Assembly: GCF_003075435.1 (NCBI RefSeq)
Contig: NZ_QCZJ01000002.1
Coordinates: forward strand, 301,972 to 365,971
Reading direction: 5' to 3'
Length of the DNA stretch: 64,000 nucleotides
DNA from: Terrimonas sp.
GTDB taxonomy: Bacteria > Bacteroidota > Bacteroidia > Chitinophagales > Chitinophagaceae
Positions within the stretch are counted from its first letter, which is position 1; each line of letters opens with the position of its first letter. The notes below the pieces were generated by a model, which was not told the origin of the DNA, ran no database searches, and worked only from the letters and a program-made list of their open reading frames with translations. The position numbers and the translations under genes were made by a program. This document shows, in pieces, positions 44,565 through 53,834 of the stretch.

Positions 44565-46319
44565 TTATTTTTTGTCTACTGCTAATATTACTGTCCCGCG
44601 TGCAGGAACAGTTACTTTTACCCCGTTAGTTGTTGAAGCGGCATTTGCTTTAATGGAAGTATAATTCGACGGTCCGCCTGCTTCAAGTGTTGTGCCCATC
44701 CCGTTTATACTTACTTTCCTGGAAAATTCTCCATTATCATTACCGCCTTCAAGACTATACCAGTAAAACCCGTTTCCCGGTTTAAAGTTTTTCCATTTTA
44801 ATTCAACTGTTACAGATGTGGTACCTGTATTTATAAGTGTTGTATTGATCTGTCCTGAACTGAAAGTGGACGCGTATGCTTTAATATCTGTACTGCCGGA
44901 TACGCTTGCCGGTACTAACCGGTCGCCCAGTAATTTTTGAAAAAAATACATATAGTAAAAAGAGGGGCGGGGTGTCCACTTAGCTATATCCGGTTCACCT
45001 CCATCACTGAATAAACCATGATCATTGCCGTTGCTCCAGCCGTTCAGCAAATCCCATCTTGCGGCCAATCCATATTTGTTTTTTATTGTTTCTCCCAATA
45101 TAATTGTTGCAAATAAACCGCTGATGTTTGATACCTGTTGCTTCGATCCGGTAGCAAACATATTCCACTCTGTTAAGGCAACAGGTTTTATAACACCTCC
45201 GTAAGTTTGTATTTGCGAGGTAATAAAATTTATCATGGTTGCGGGAACTGTAAGTGCAGCATTCAATATATCCTTTGCGTTTGAATTTGTTTCATACGGA
45301 GTGAAATAATTGTGCGCTATGTAATAGTCATTAACTCCGTTTAACTCAGGTATCATGGTTTGATTCCATGTTTTTACGGTATTGGTTTGCCAGCCTTCTG
45401 TAGCCGATTCGTATGTTACAGCGCCAATGTAAATGATCTTGCCAATTTCAGTTGCAGCTTTGCGCATGGAGTCTGCAAATACTTTAAAATGCTGCGCATA
45501 TAATTTACCGGTTAAATATTCCGGCTGGCCGTCTTTATTTTTTGAAACATCAATACGGTAGCCAGCTTCCCAGTCTCCATAATTTTCATTACCTATTTCC
45601 CAGTATTTTGTTCTGCCATTATCATACCTAACCCAATCAGCGGCAAGATGAGCCGCTGCTGCAACAGGATCATCGCTGGTGCCATAGCGGGCATAACCGT
45701 AATTAATAGTGATCACTCCTTCGTTATTACCGCTTTGCTGGCGCATTTGATAATACTGATCAGTGCTGGCGCTCCAGTTGTTATTTATCTTTCCATACCA
45801 GTATCCCGAATTTTGTAAAGTGCCGCCTGCATTCATCAATTGTGAAGGCGCATCTGCCGGAGGTGAATCCTGTGGGCGATTCCAGAAATATATATCACTT
45901 GCGCTGCCGGCCGGCCAACGGATAACATGTGGCCTCAGGTTGGTGATATGATTCATGAATAGCGGCTGATCTACCATCGGCGTCATCCAGGTATTGGCAT
46001 TATGCCCGGTAATGGTTGTTGGTATTTTAGTAATGATGGAGGATGCATCTACTGTTACAATATTAGTGGTAGCCGTATTCGGAACTACCACTTCAGTATA
46101 TTCCGGTGTAGTAAATGTTTTTGCCTGCCAGTCGTTTAAGAAAAAATCGATAGTGTTAGCAACAGCAGGATCTGTAACAGGTCGCACAATTGTTGTATCT
46201 GTTCCTCCTGTTGGTGGGTCTGGATCGACGTTGGTAGTGTTGCTCTTTTTGCAGGAAAGCGTCAGTATAGCTGAGACGCCAGTTGAGAGAATAAGATATT
46301 TTATACTGAATACAGTCAT
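44565..46319 (-). CDS. Clan GH-A glycoside hydrolase lipoprotein (GH51/GH44-like)
   Basis: The 584-residue protein has a lipoprotein signal with Cys23 (LTLSCKKS) and a Thr/Pro/Asp-rich linker. The TIM barrel (about 90-470) has the acid/base Glu245 in YWEIGNENYGDW and the nucleophile Glu384 in ALTEWNMF, the clan GH-A arrangement. A C-terminal beta-sandwich (about 470-584) follows. The NIRWPAG-like segment HVIRWPAGSASD and the overall plan recall GH51 arabinofuranosidases/endoglucanases, but GH44 xyloglucanases share the features I can see. It may provide surface endo-cleavage or arabinose side-chain removal in this PUL. Confidence 0.8.
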   Translation of the reverse strand: MTVFSIKYLILSTGVSAILTLSCKKSNTTNVDPDPPTGGTDTTIVRPVTDPAVANTIDFFLNDWQAKTFTTPEYTEVVVPNTATTNIVTVDASSIITKIPTTITGHNANTWMTPMVDQPLFMNHITNLRPHVIRWPAGSASDIYFWNRPQDSPPADAPSQLMNAGGTLQNSGYWYGKINNNWSASTDQYYQMRQQSGNNEGVITINYGYARYGTSDDPVAAAAHLAADWVRYDNGRTKYWEIGNENYGDWEAGYRIDVSKNKDGQPEYLTGKLYAQHFKVFADSMRKAATEIGKIIYIGAVTYESATEGWQTNTVKTWNQTMIPELNGVNDYYIAHNYFTPYETNSNAKDILNAALTVPATMINFITSQIQTYGGVIKPVALTEWNMFATGSKQQVSNISGLFATIILGETIKNKYGLAARWDLLNGWSNGNDHGLFSDGGEPDIAKWTPRPSFYYMYFFQKLLGDRLVPASVSGSTDIKAYASTFSSGQINTTLINTGTTSVTVELKWKNFKPGNGFYWYSLEGGNDNGEFSRKVSINGMGTTLEAGGPSNYTSIKANAASTTNGVKVTVPARGTVILAVDKK

Positions 46320-46411
46320 TAGCTTAGAAGAAGATTTAAAAATAAGACCTGCATGATAATATTCTTATACAGGTCTTACGAAGTGTGTGAAAAGTTTTAT
46401 CTGGTTTTTCG

Positions 46412-47698
46412 TTATCTTAATCCGATATGATCAATATAAATGGTCCCGCTCCATCCCCTGTCCTGCAGTGTAAATTCATTAATACTTGCCGGCGAAGCAA
46501 TATCAGTTAACGGCACAAGGAATTCAGTCCATTCACCTTCCACAATCTTTACAATTTTTTCTTTGCCTGCTATTAACACGTTTAATTCTTTATCGCCTGT
46601 GCCTGTTGTTCCGAATATGGAGAATACAACATAGGTTTTACCCGATGTTGATGAATTTCCACCACCCATTTGTAATGCGCCCCCCCAGTCACCGCCAAAT
46701 ATTACTTTGATGGATTTCTCACCATCTCTTACATTATCGTTATTGGCTATATCGGAAGATCCGCCTCCCCAGCCTCCCCATTTCTGCCAGCCATTTGCCA
46801 TCTCGTCATCATAAAAAACTATTGCCAATGGCGCTAATGGAGGCAGGTCGCCGATTAATTCTAAAGCTGCTGATGATTCCACCGGCACTTTTGAATAAGG
46901 TACCAGGGTAATATTTCCTTTATTGGCTTCTTCAGGCACTGTAACAACAATTTCTGTAGATGTTTTACTTACAAAATTTGTAACAGGAGCAATTAATCCT
47001 TTAAATAAAATGCCTTCAACAAGATCAAGATTTTCCCCACTAATAGTAATATTATCGCCACGTTCAACAGGGTTAGGAGCGAATTTCGCGAATGTTGGAA
47101 GTGTTAATTCCAGTGCATTTTCTGTTTCAATTTCAAGAGGTTCGGTACCTGAAGTTGATATAATTAACTTGCCCGTTTGGGCAGTAAGAGGAACTGTTAC
47201 TACAAGCTCAGATAATGATTTACTTACAAATTCTGTTACAACAACATCCTTCTCAAAACGTATTTCTGTTATCCAGTTCATGTATTCACCCTTCAGTATT
47301 ATATTCTCTCCGGGTTTTGCTTTTAAAGGCACTTCGCTTATTACTACCGGCACTTCAAAATTGATTGGTGCTTTTGAAGTAATATTACCTTGTGGCGTTT
47401 TTAAAATAACTTTCCCAGATCCTGCCAGCTCTGGTACGGTTAACACAATCTTTTCAAAAGTCTGCTCTTTAAAATCTTTCTGTTCAATAGTAATGTTTGC
47501 CATTTCTATCGCCGTTACCTTATCAAGGTTATTGCCTATAAAAACAATGTCCTCACCATGCTTTATGCCAGACGGTCCGAAACTCAATAATTCTATTATG
47601 TCCGATTTTTTCTCCTCTTTCTTGCAGGATTCAAATATGCCCAATGATACTATTAAGAAAATACCAGTTAATAATCGTTGGATATGTATCAGTTTCAT
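46412..47698 (-). CDS. IPT/TIG-domain surface lipoprotein, candidate glycan-binding protein A
   Basis: The 428-residue protein has a lipoprotein signal with Cys25 (IFESCKKEEKKSD). Three IPT/TIG Ig-like repeats follow (about 37-115, 117-200, 202-290), each with a G-x-x-I-x-x-x-G-x-N/Y-L turn and an IVLTVP-type closing strand. A C-terminal ~135-residue beta-sandwich (DEMANGWQKWGGWGGGSSDIANN, ending in TIYIDHIGLR) looks like a carbohydrate-binding module. The plan matches SGBP-B-type proteins of Bacteroides PULs, which present glycan to SusC/D. Glycan specificity is inferred only from context. Confidence 0.85.
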   Translation of the reverse strand: MKLIHIQRLLTGIFLIVSLGIFESCKKEEKKSDIIELLSFGPSGIKHGEDIVFIGNNLDKVTAIEMANITIEQKDFKEQTFEKIVLTVPELAGSGKVILKTPQGNITSKAPINFEVPVVISEVPLKAKPGENIILKGEYMNWITEIRFEKDVVVTEFVSKSLSELVVTVPLTAQTGKLIISTSGTEPLEIETENALELTLPTFAKFAPNPVERGDNITISGENLDLVEGILFKGLIAPVTNFVSKTSTEIVVTVPEEANKGNITLVPYSKVPVESSAALELIGDLPPLAPLAIVFYDDEMANGWQKWGGWGGGSSDIANNDNVRDGEKSIKVIFGGDWGGALQMGGGNSSTSGKTYVVFSIFGTTGTGDKELNVLIAGKEKIVKIVEGEWTEFLVPLTDIASPASINEFTLQDRGWSGTIYIDHIGLR

Positions 47699-47760
47699 AT
47701 TTTATAAGTTTAATAAGAGCATGGTAAACTGTTAACGGCATACCGTAGCTCTGTAATGAA

Positions 47761-48906
47761 TTATTTGAGTACTTTGGGAACTATCCTGAAGTTATCGAAA
47801 GACATATCACAATCAAGGTCTCCCGCACCATGAAATAAAACCCTCGTGTAATAACCATCAGGACTAACGGTTAATGGTGCACCGTAACTTTCTGCAATTA
47901 CTTCAAAAGGAATTACCACTGTTTGCCATTCGCCATGAGTATCATACGGGGGCGCCCATAAGTATTGATTGTTATTGAAGTCACTTGCCAATCCTACATT
48001 CAATTTTATCATGTTATTGTTGTAAGGTTTTTGTGTATTCAGTTCAAATTTCAGATTATAATCTTCTGGTTTCAATATAGCCTCATCAGGAATATTTTTG
48101 CTTATCGGCCCCATTGCACTCGGTGGCCCACCAGCTGCCTCCAGCCAGTTCCATGAACTGATAGCTTTATTTACCCTGAAATAGTTACCATTAATAGCGG
48201 GAGGATCATCGCTACCGGGATTAGAAACCACAAAAGATGAATTCCACCAACCGGTAAAAGGATCACTGCTTATAAAAATATTCCTGTTATCCCTGAACCA
48301 GAAATCCGATTTAGTTTCTCCAAAATTGGTGGTAATAGTAATTGGCCCTGGCTCTGCTCCGGCGGGAACAACAACACTTAACATATCATCGGCAATGCCT
48401 GTTATTTCACCTTCAACACCACCGGTAAAAGTTACTTTAACAGGTGCATAAAAATAATCACCACGTATCACGGCTGTCCCTCCTTCGGGTACATACTCAC
48501 AATTCATGCTCGTAATAAGGGGTTCACTGATTTCTACTGTAAAATCATGTAATAATTCTTTACCGTCTGAAAAAATGATTTTCAGTTTATTAGTGATCTC
48601 AACAGGAATTTGACTGGGAATACTTACCAGTATAGTTGTATTGGTAATATATGTAGGCGTTAAAAGGGCCTTCTGATCATTAAACCAAATTTCTTTAGCA
48701 TTTTGAAGATTTTCTCCAACAATGGCTATCAGGTTGCTCTGGTATGCACCCACAATTAAAGAATCTGCAGATTCTGGCTTGGTAATTCGTATATAACGTA
48801 TACGTGGATCGCCATTATTAGGAAGCGTTTCCTTATTGCAGGCTGTAAATACAGATGCAATCAGAAATACTGCTGTAAAGGCTATTAAGGTTTGTATTGA
48901 TTTCAT
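47761..48906 (-). CDS. Glycan-binding surface lipoprotein B (SGBP-like, IPT/TIG)
   Basis: The 381-residue protein has a lipoprotein signal with Cys23 (VFTACNKETL). Two Ig-like domains (about 33-120 and 125-205: VPEGGTAVIRGDYF, GAEPGPITITTNFG) lead to a C-terminal ligand-binding domain (about 210-381). That domain has WWNSSFVVSNPGSDDPPAINGNYFRV, SSWNWLEAAGG and LDCDMSFDNFRIVP, a family frequently annotated as glycan-binding surface protein next to SusD. Exposed Trp residues fit a sugar platform. It is 22 bp after the first SusD gene and 62 bp before protein A. Confidence 0.88.
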   Translation of the reverse strand: MKSIQTLIAFTAVFLIASVFTACNKETLPNNGDPRIRYIRITKPESADSLIVGAYQSNLIAIVGENLQNAKEIWFNDQKALLTPTYITNTTILVSIPSQIPVEITNKLKIIFSDGKELLHDFTVEISEPLITSMNCEYVPEGGTAVIRGDYFYAPVKVTFTGGVEGEITGIADDMLSVVVPAGAEPGPITITTNFGETKSDFWFRDNRNIFISSDPFTGWWNSSFVVSNPGSDDPPAINGNYFRVNKAISSWNWLEAAGGPPSAMGPISKNIPDEAILKPEDYNLKFELNTQKPYNNNMIKLNVGLASDFNNNQYLWAPPYDTHGEWQTVVIPFEVIAESYGAPLTVSPDGYYTRVLFHGAGDLDCDMSFDNFRIVPKVLK

Positions 48907-48928
48907 TGTAAATTATTTGATGTACAGG

Positions 48929-50602
48929 TTATTGTTGATATTCTGTTGCAGGTTTCAGCAGATTGGGAGCCTGGCTTAATTCTGCATCAGGAATAGGTAG
49001 CCGGAAATTTCCGGAATTGGCAGTAATATTTCTTTCACTAAACCAGGAAGTTTTGGTAAAAGTCCATTGCGTTGGATTAGGAAACTGATCAGGTTCTGTA
49101 AAAAACAGCCCTCTGTCCTGAGCGCTCAAAATGTCGTATGCTTTCTGAGGATTGTAATAATGCAATGAAACCAGGTCGTACCATGCCATACCTTCCATTG
49201 CAAATTCTTTAAATCTTTCCTTTAATATTACATCCATAGTAATCGGGTCTTCAAATGCAGGTAAACCGGCTCTCATATGAACTTTATTAAAATACTCCAG
49301 CGCGGTTACATCTGTTGTTTCAGCATTGTTGCTTAAAACTGCTTCTGCATAAATCAGATACATTTCTGCAAGACGTAACATGTAAGTATCATTTCCGTAG
49401 CGCTGGCTTGCAGAAGCACCGCCCACATCTTCAGCTTTGCCGGTTACATATTTTTTGATAGCTAAAAAATTATTATCTGTTCCTGTAAAAGGGTAAATTA
49501 ATTTTTGCTTTCCACCTGTTATAGTTTGTGTTATTTCAGGATATGAAGCTCCGGGCAGCATAAATGTGGCTTTTAATCGCTGATCAAGTGTTCTTCCTTT
49601 TAATTTTCCATCAGATGTTTCATTAAATCCATCATACATACTGATCATCCACCACGTTGCACCTTTGTCGCCTCCCCACCCGTCGCCGTTCGCAATATCC
49701 GGGCTATAAGCAAGGTAAGCAGGTGTTGAATTTTGTGTGCCCCATGTGGTAGGACCGGAGTATACCCACTGTAGAGAAAACAATGATTCAGCGTTGTTAT
49801 CGTAAGGAAATAAAAACAGGTTAGCATAGTTGCTCAATAAAGCTGCGCCGCTGTTTTTAATTACTCTTTCTGAAAAATACCTTGCACTGTCAAGAAAAAC
49901 CTGGTTTCTTGCACCACCGCTGCTTTCAACACCGGCTCTTGTTAAATAAAATCTTGCCAACATTCCCTCGGCAGACCATCTTGTTAAACGACCCGGACGT
50001 AAAGGTGTTTCCGGAAGATCTTCAGCAATCGCACGCATCTCTTTAGTTAAAAATCTCCAGATGCTTGGAATCGTATTTCTTGTAACACTCGTATCTGCCA
50101 GTAAGGTGAGGTTGTTTTCAATAACAGGCACTTCTCCCCAATTCATTACAAGAAAGCGGTAAGCTAAAGCCCTCATAAATCTCGCTTCAGCAATCGCCAT
50201 CTTTTTAACACTTTCAGATACTTCTGCGCCGGCATAAGTATTAATATTCTGAATGGCGAGATTTGATTGCCCCACCACAATAAAAAAAGAACGCCATGCG
50301 GATCCATTTTCAGGTGTGCTTCCGGTTGTATTGAATAGTACATTACCTCTGTCATTCCATGCAGAGAAAGCTGTACCACCTCTGAAATCGCCAAGATTGT
50401 AAGAGGCCTTATCATTGTAATCAAACCAAACTTTACTGTATAATAGTGCAGTAGCAGCTAATACCTGGTCATCTGTTTTATAAAAATTACCATCGGTAAT
50501 AGCATCGGTAGGTGGTTTGATAAGAAAATCTTTGGAACATGCAGTAAAGAAAACAGTTATCATGCATGCAGCGTATGTATATATTTTAATCGTTTTTTTC
50601 AT
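48929..50602 (-). CDS. RagB/SusD family nutrient uptake lipoprotein (first pair)
   Basis: The 557-residue protein has a lipoprotein signal with Cys22 (VFFTACSKDF). SusD features are the N-terminal TPR segment MRALAYRFLVMNWGEVPVI, the IWRFLTKEMRAIAEDLP helix, the C-terminal MLRLAEMYLIYAEAVL and the ERFKEFAMEGMAWYDLVSLHYY block. The ATG at 50602 is preferred because it opens with MKKTIKIY. An ATG three codons upstream (50611) is also in frame and lies only 1 bp after the SusC stop codon, so coupling with SusC is tight either way. Confidence 0.95.
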   Translation of the reverse strand: MKKTIKIYTYAACMITVFFTACSKDFLIKPPTDAITDGNFYKTDDQVLAATALLYSKVWFDYNDKASYNLGDFRGGTAFSAWNDRGNVLFNTTGSTPENGSAWRSFFIVVGQSNLAIQNINTYAGAEVSESVKKMAIAEARFMRALAYRFLVMNWGEVPVIENNLTLLADTSVTRNTIPSIWRFLTKEMRAIAEDLPETPLRPGRLTRWSAEGMLARFYLTRAGVESSGGARNQVFLDSARYFSERVIKNSGAALLSNYANLFLFPYDNNAESLFSLQWVYSGPTTWGTQNSTPAYLAYSPDIANGDGWGGDKGATWWMISMYDGFNETSDGKLKGRTLDQRLKATFMLPGASYPEITQTITGGKQKLIYPFTGTDNNFLAIKKYVTGKAEDVGGASASQRYGNDTYMLRLAEMYLIYAEAVLSNNAETTDVTALEYFNKVHMRAGLPAFEDPITMDVILKERFKEFAMEGMAWYDLVSLHYYNPQKAYDILSAQDRGLFFTEPDQFPNPTQWTFTKTSWFSERNITANSGNFRLPIPDAELSQAPNLLKPATEYQQ

Positions 50603-50612
50603 GAGTGGCATT

Positions 50613-53600
50613 TTAAAAGTTTACACCTAAGCTTAAAGAAATTACCGGAGTGAGCGGATATCTGCCATAATCAAGCCCTATAGCCTGGTTAGAAGCGCTT
50701 GCATCACGTCCAACATAAGCGCCAACTTCGGGATCAAATCCTTTGTAACGGGTTAATGTGTAAATGTTTTGAGCGCTTATTGAAAATCTTGCCCCTTTTA
50801 TAAATTGCTGCCTGTTTAAAAAATCCTGCGAAAGGTTATATGAAAGTGTTATGTTCTTGATCCTGATATAAGAGCCATCTTCAACCCATTTATTTGTATG
50901 GCGGGTATAGTTGCCATTAGGGCCATAAGAAATGCGCGCAACATCAGTTCGAGGGTTTTCAAGCTGCACTACTCCATTTACCTCAGTAGGCCTTGCGTAT
51001 TCCATTGCTTTGATCAACAGGTTCTGGCTTACATTGGTGTTATTAGGATTAGAATTAACTCTTGCCAGGTAGTTGTATATATCATTTCCGTAAGTACCTG
51101 TTAGAAGAATGCTCAAATCGAAATTTTTATAGGAAAATGTATTAGTAAACCCTGCAAATAATTTAGGCCATGGATTTCCGATGAAAGTTTCATCATACAC
51201 GTCAATTTTACCGTCAGGTGTACCATCAGGACCACTAATGTCTTTGAACTTAACATCACCAACCCAAAGCCCGTTGGTTTGATCAATTGGCAATCTATTA
51301 CCATTATTGTCAACCGGAACCGGGCTTTTTTCAATTTCTTCAATGCTTGTAAATAACCCTTCTTCAATATACCCTCTGAATAACCATGGAGCTTGCCCTA
51401 CAACGGAACGTTGTGTCCAGTCACCCAGCCACCAGGATGTTCTGTTAATAAGTGCTGCTTCAGAATAGAATCTTTCAATGGTACTTTTAAATGCGGAAAT
51501 ATTGAAGTTGGTTTCCCATTTAAAATTCTTATTAGCAATGTTTGTTGTAATAAGCGTAGCGCCCCAACCTTTTGTTTGTATATCGCCCACATTGATATAA
51601 GGTGATTCTACAGAGCCTGTACCATTGGTGCCCATATACCATGGCAAAGGATTCGGCATTAACAGGTTATTTGTATGCTTAATATAATAGTCAAACTCTA
51701 ACTGAATTCTGTTATTGGCAAAGCCAAGGTTTAAACCAAAGTTGTTGGTTTTTGTTTCCTCCCATTTCAAGTCCGGATTTTTGTATCTCCCGGGTAAAAA
51801 TCCTGTGCCTGTTGGTGTAGCACCGGCAATCATTGGTGAGTATATAAATGCGCCACCACCCTGGTTACCTGTAACTCCTGTTTCAAATCTTAATTTAAAC
51901 TCGCTTATGAAAGGTACTTTGAAGAAGGGCTCTTGTGAAAGACGCCATGCAACTGATAATGATGGAAAGTAGCCGATCTTATTATTTTCACCAAAATTTG
52001 CAGAGCCGTCTCGGCGAATGGTAGCATTCAATATATACCGGCTGTCAAAATTATAGCTTAACCTTCCTAAGTATGATTCCATTCCCCATACACCTGAACC
52101 GCCGGAGTTAGTAGCTGTTGTTTCATCGCCTGCATTCAAATCAAGTATGTCATTCGTTAAAAATCCGGTACGGGATGAACTCACATTTTTCCAACGGGAT
52201 TCCTGAGCTTCGTGTGTCAGCATCAGTCCAACGCTATGCTTACCAAATGTTCTGTTATAATCAAGCATCTGGTTCCAGTTCCAGTATGTATTAAAATTGT
52301 TACCATTGGTCAAGGTCGGTCTGTCATTAACAGCCCAACCAATTTTATATTGCGGAATATAGTAGGTGGAGTTTTGGTATCCTACATTGGCATTAAATGA
52401 AGATCTGAAAACTAATCCTTTGGTGATATTTATTCCAAGATTTAGTCCTCCCAGGAATTGCCTTCTAACAAAATTATTAGTGGTCATATTCGCTATCGCA
52501 ATAGGATTTACGGGAGCGAACTGGTTGGCTCCATTGTTTATATCACCACCGCCCCATGTTCCGTCAATATTTTTTACAGGTATCTGAGGCGTTAGCCTGA
52601 TAGCGTTTGAAATAACATTTTCCTGGCTCGTAGTCAGAACTTCATCTGTTTGGTTGAAGTTAAGGTTAGCGCCTAATGTTATCCATTCTCTCGGTTTATT
52701 GTCAAGATTCACCCTGAAAGAATATCTTTTAAAACCGGAACCAATAGCAATACCATCCTGATCAAGATACTCGCCAGACATATAATATGTTGTTTTATCA
52801 TTACCCCCGCTCATGCTGAGAGCGTGTTTACTCATAGGAGCATTATTAAATAATTCTGATTGCCAGTCTGTTCCTTTTCCAAGAAGCGAAGGATCAAGAA
52901 ATTCCTGCGGAACTTCACCACCTACTATAGCACGCATTTCTTTTACCATCTGCGCGTACTGTTGCAGGTTCATTACCTCGAGATGTTTAGGTGGTGTTTG
53001 TACGCTGTACAAAAAATTATATTCAAGTTTAGCCTGGCCTGATTTGCCTCTTTTGGTTGTAATGAGTATTACACCATTGGTGGCGCGTGATCCATATATT
53101 GCTGTAGCAGAAGGTCCTTGTAAAAGTTGGATATCCTGTATATCGGAAGGGTTAAGGCCAGCTATAGGATTCGTTGAGCTTTGTGCGCCAAAAGAAACAC
53201 TTTCGCCCATTACCTGTACCCCGTCAATAACATACAGAGGTTCAGTTGTGCCATTAACAGTACTAACACCTCTTATATTAACAGAAATACCTCCGCCCGG
53301 CTGACCACTATTTTGAGTAATGTATACCCCGGCGGCTCGTCCCTGAATAGCTTGTTCAATAGTAGTGTTGATGGTTTTATCTATATCTTTAGCAGAAACC
53401 GTTGTTTGTGCTGATGTTAAATTAGCTCGTTTGGCAGTGCCATATCCTATAACAACAACTTCATCAAGTTTTTGAGCCAACTGCTCCATTCTTACTTCGA
53501 TCAAGGAAGAAGAACCGATATTAATCTCCCGCGTAATCATACCAACAGAGCTGATGACCAGGTTTTTTGCATTAGAAGTAACCTGAAGCGTAAATACCCC

Positions 53601-53801
53601 AAGCTGATCGGTTGCAGTTACAGCTTTGGTTTCTTTTACTTCTACAGAAGCCCCTTGTACCGGATTGCCCTGGTTGTCTTTAACTGTGCCGGTAATTTTT
53701 CGGGTACCTCCTTGCTGGGCATGTACATTTGTAATAAGCAGTAGCGCTAAAAGAGAACATAACAGAGCTCTCACTTTAGCCGCCGTTTTGTTTTTGTTCA
53801 T
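50613..53801 (-). CDS. SusC/RagA family TonB-dependent transporter (first pair)
   Basis: The 1062-residue protein has a signal peptide (ALLCSLLALLLITNVHAQ), a CarboxypepD_reg-like domain (about 35-112: ITGTVKDNQGNPVQGASVEVK), the boundary motif DEVVVIGYGTAKRANL, a plug (YVIDGVQV, GPSATAIYGSRATNGVILITTKRG) and a large barrel ending VISLSLGVNF. It is the outer-membrane transporter for the PUL target oligosaccharide. It lies 33 bp after the GH31 gene and touches the SusD gene. The two SusC proteins of this locus differ clearly in sequence and length, so they are not a recent duplication. Confidence 0.96.
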   Translation of the reverse strand: MNKNKTAAKVRALLCSLLALLLITNVHAQQGGTRKITGTVKDNQGNPVQGASVEVKETKAVTATDQLGVFTLQVTSNAKNLVISSVGMITREINIGSSSLIEVRMEQLAQKLDEVVVIGYGTAKRANLTSAQTTVSAKDIDKTINTTIEQAIQGRAAGVYITQNSGQPGGGISVNIRGVSTVNGTTEPLYVIDGVQVMGESVSFGAQSSTNPIAGLNPSDIQDIQLLQGPSATAIYGSRATNGVILITTKRGKSGQAKLEYNFLYSVQTPPKHLEVMNLQQYAQMVKEMRAIVGGEVPQEFLDPSLLGKGTDWQSELFNNAPMSKHALSMSGGNDKTTYYMSGEYLDQDGIAIGSGFKRYSFRVNLDNKPREWITLGANLNFNQTDEVLTTSQENVISNAIRLTPQIPVKNIDGTWGGGDINNGANQFAPVNPIAIANMTTNNFVRRQFLGGLNLGINITKGLVFRSSFNANVGYQNSTYYIPQYKIGWAVNDRPTLTNGNNFNTYWNWNQMLDYNRTFGKHSVGLMLTHEAQESRWKNVSSSRTGFLTNDILDLNAGDETTATNSGGSGVWGMESYLGRLSYNFDSRYILNATIRRDGSANFGENNKIGYFPSLSVAWRLSQEPFFKVPFISEFKLRFETGVTGNQGGGAFIYSPMIAGATPTGTGFLPGRYKNPDLKWEETKTNNFGLNLGFANNRIQLEFDYYIKHTNNLLMPNPLPWYMGTNGTGSVESPYINVGDIQTKGWGATLITTNIANKNFKWETNFNISAFKSTIERFYSEAALINRTSWWLGDWTQRSVVGQAPWLFRGYIEEGLFTSIEEIEKSPVPVDNNGNRLPIDQTNGLWVGDVKFKDISGPDGTPDGKIDVYDETFIGNPWPKLFAGFTNTFSYKNFDLSILLTGTYGNDIYNYLARVNSNPNNTNVSQNLLIKAMEYARPTEVNGVVQLENPRTDVARISYGPNGNYTRHTNKWVEDGSYIRIKNITLSYNLSQDFLNRQQFIKGARFSISAQNIYTLTRYKGFDPEVGAYVGRDASASNQAIGLDYGRYPLTPVISLSLGVNF

Positions 53802-53834
53802 ATGCGTGCAATTATGGTTTTAAAATGTAGATGA

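Noticed and set aside
46923-47735. 270-codon open frame opposite the first IPT/TIG gene
   Set aside because: It is antisense to a well-supported lipoprotein gene and shows no domain; the long frame is a codon-usage effect.
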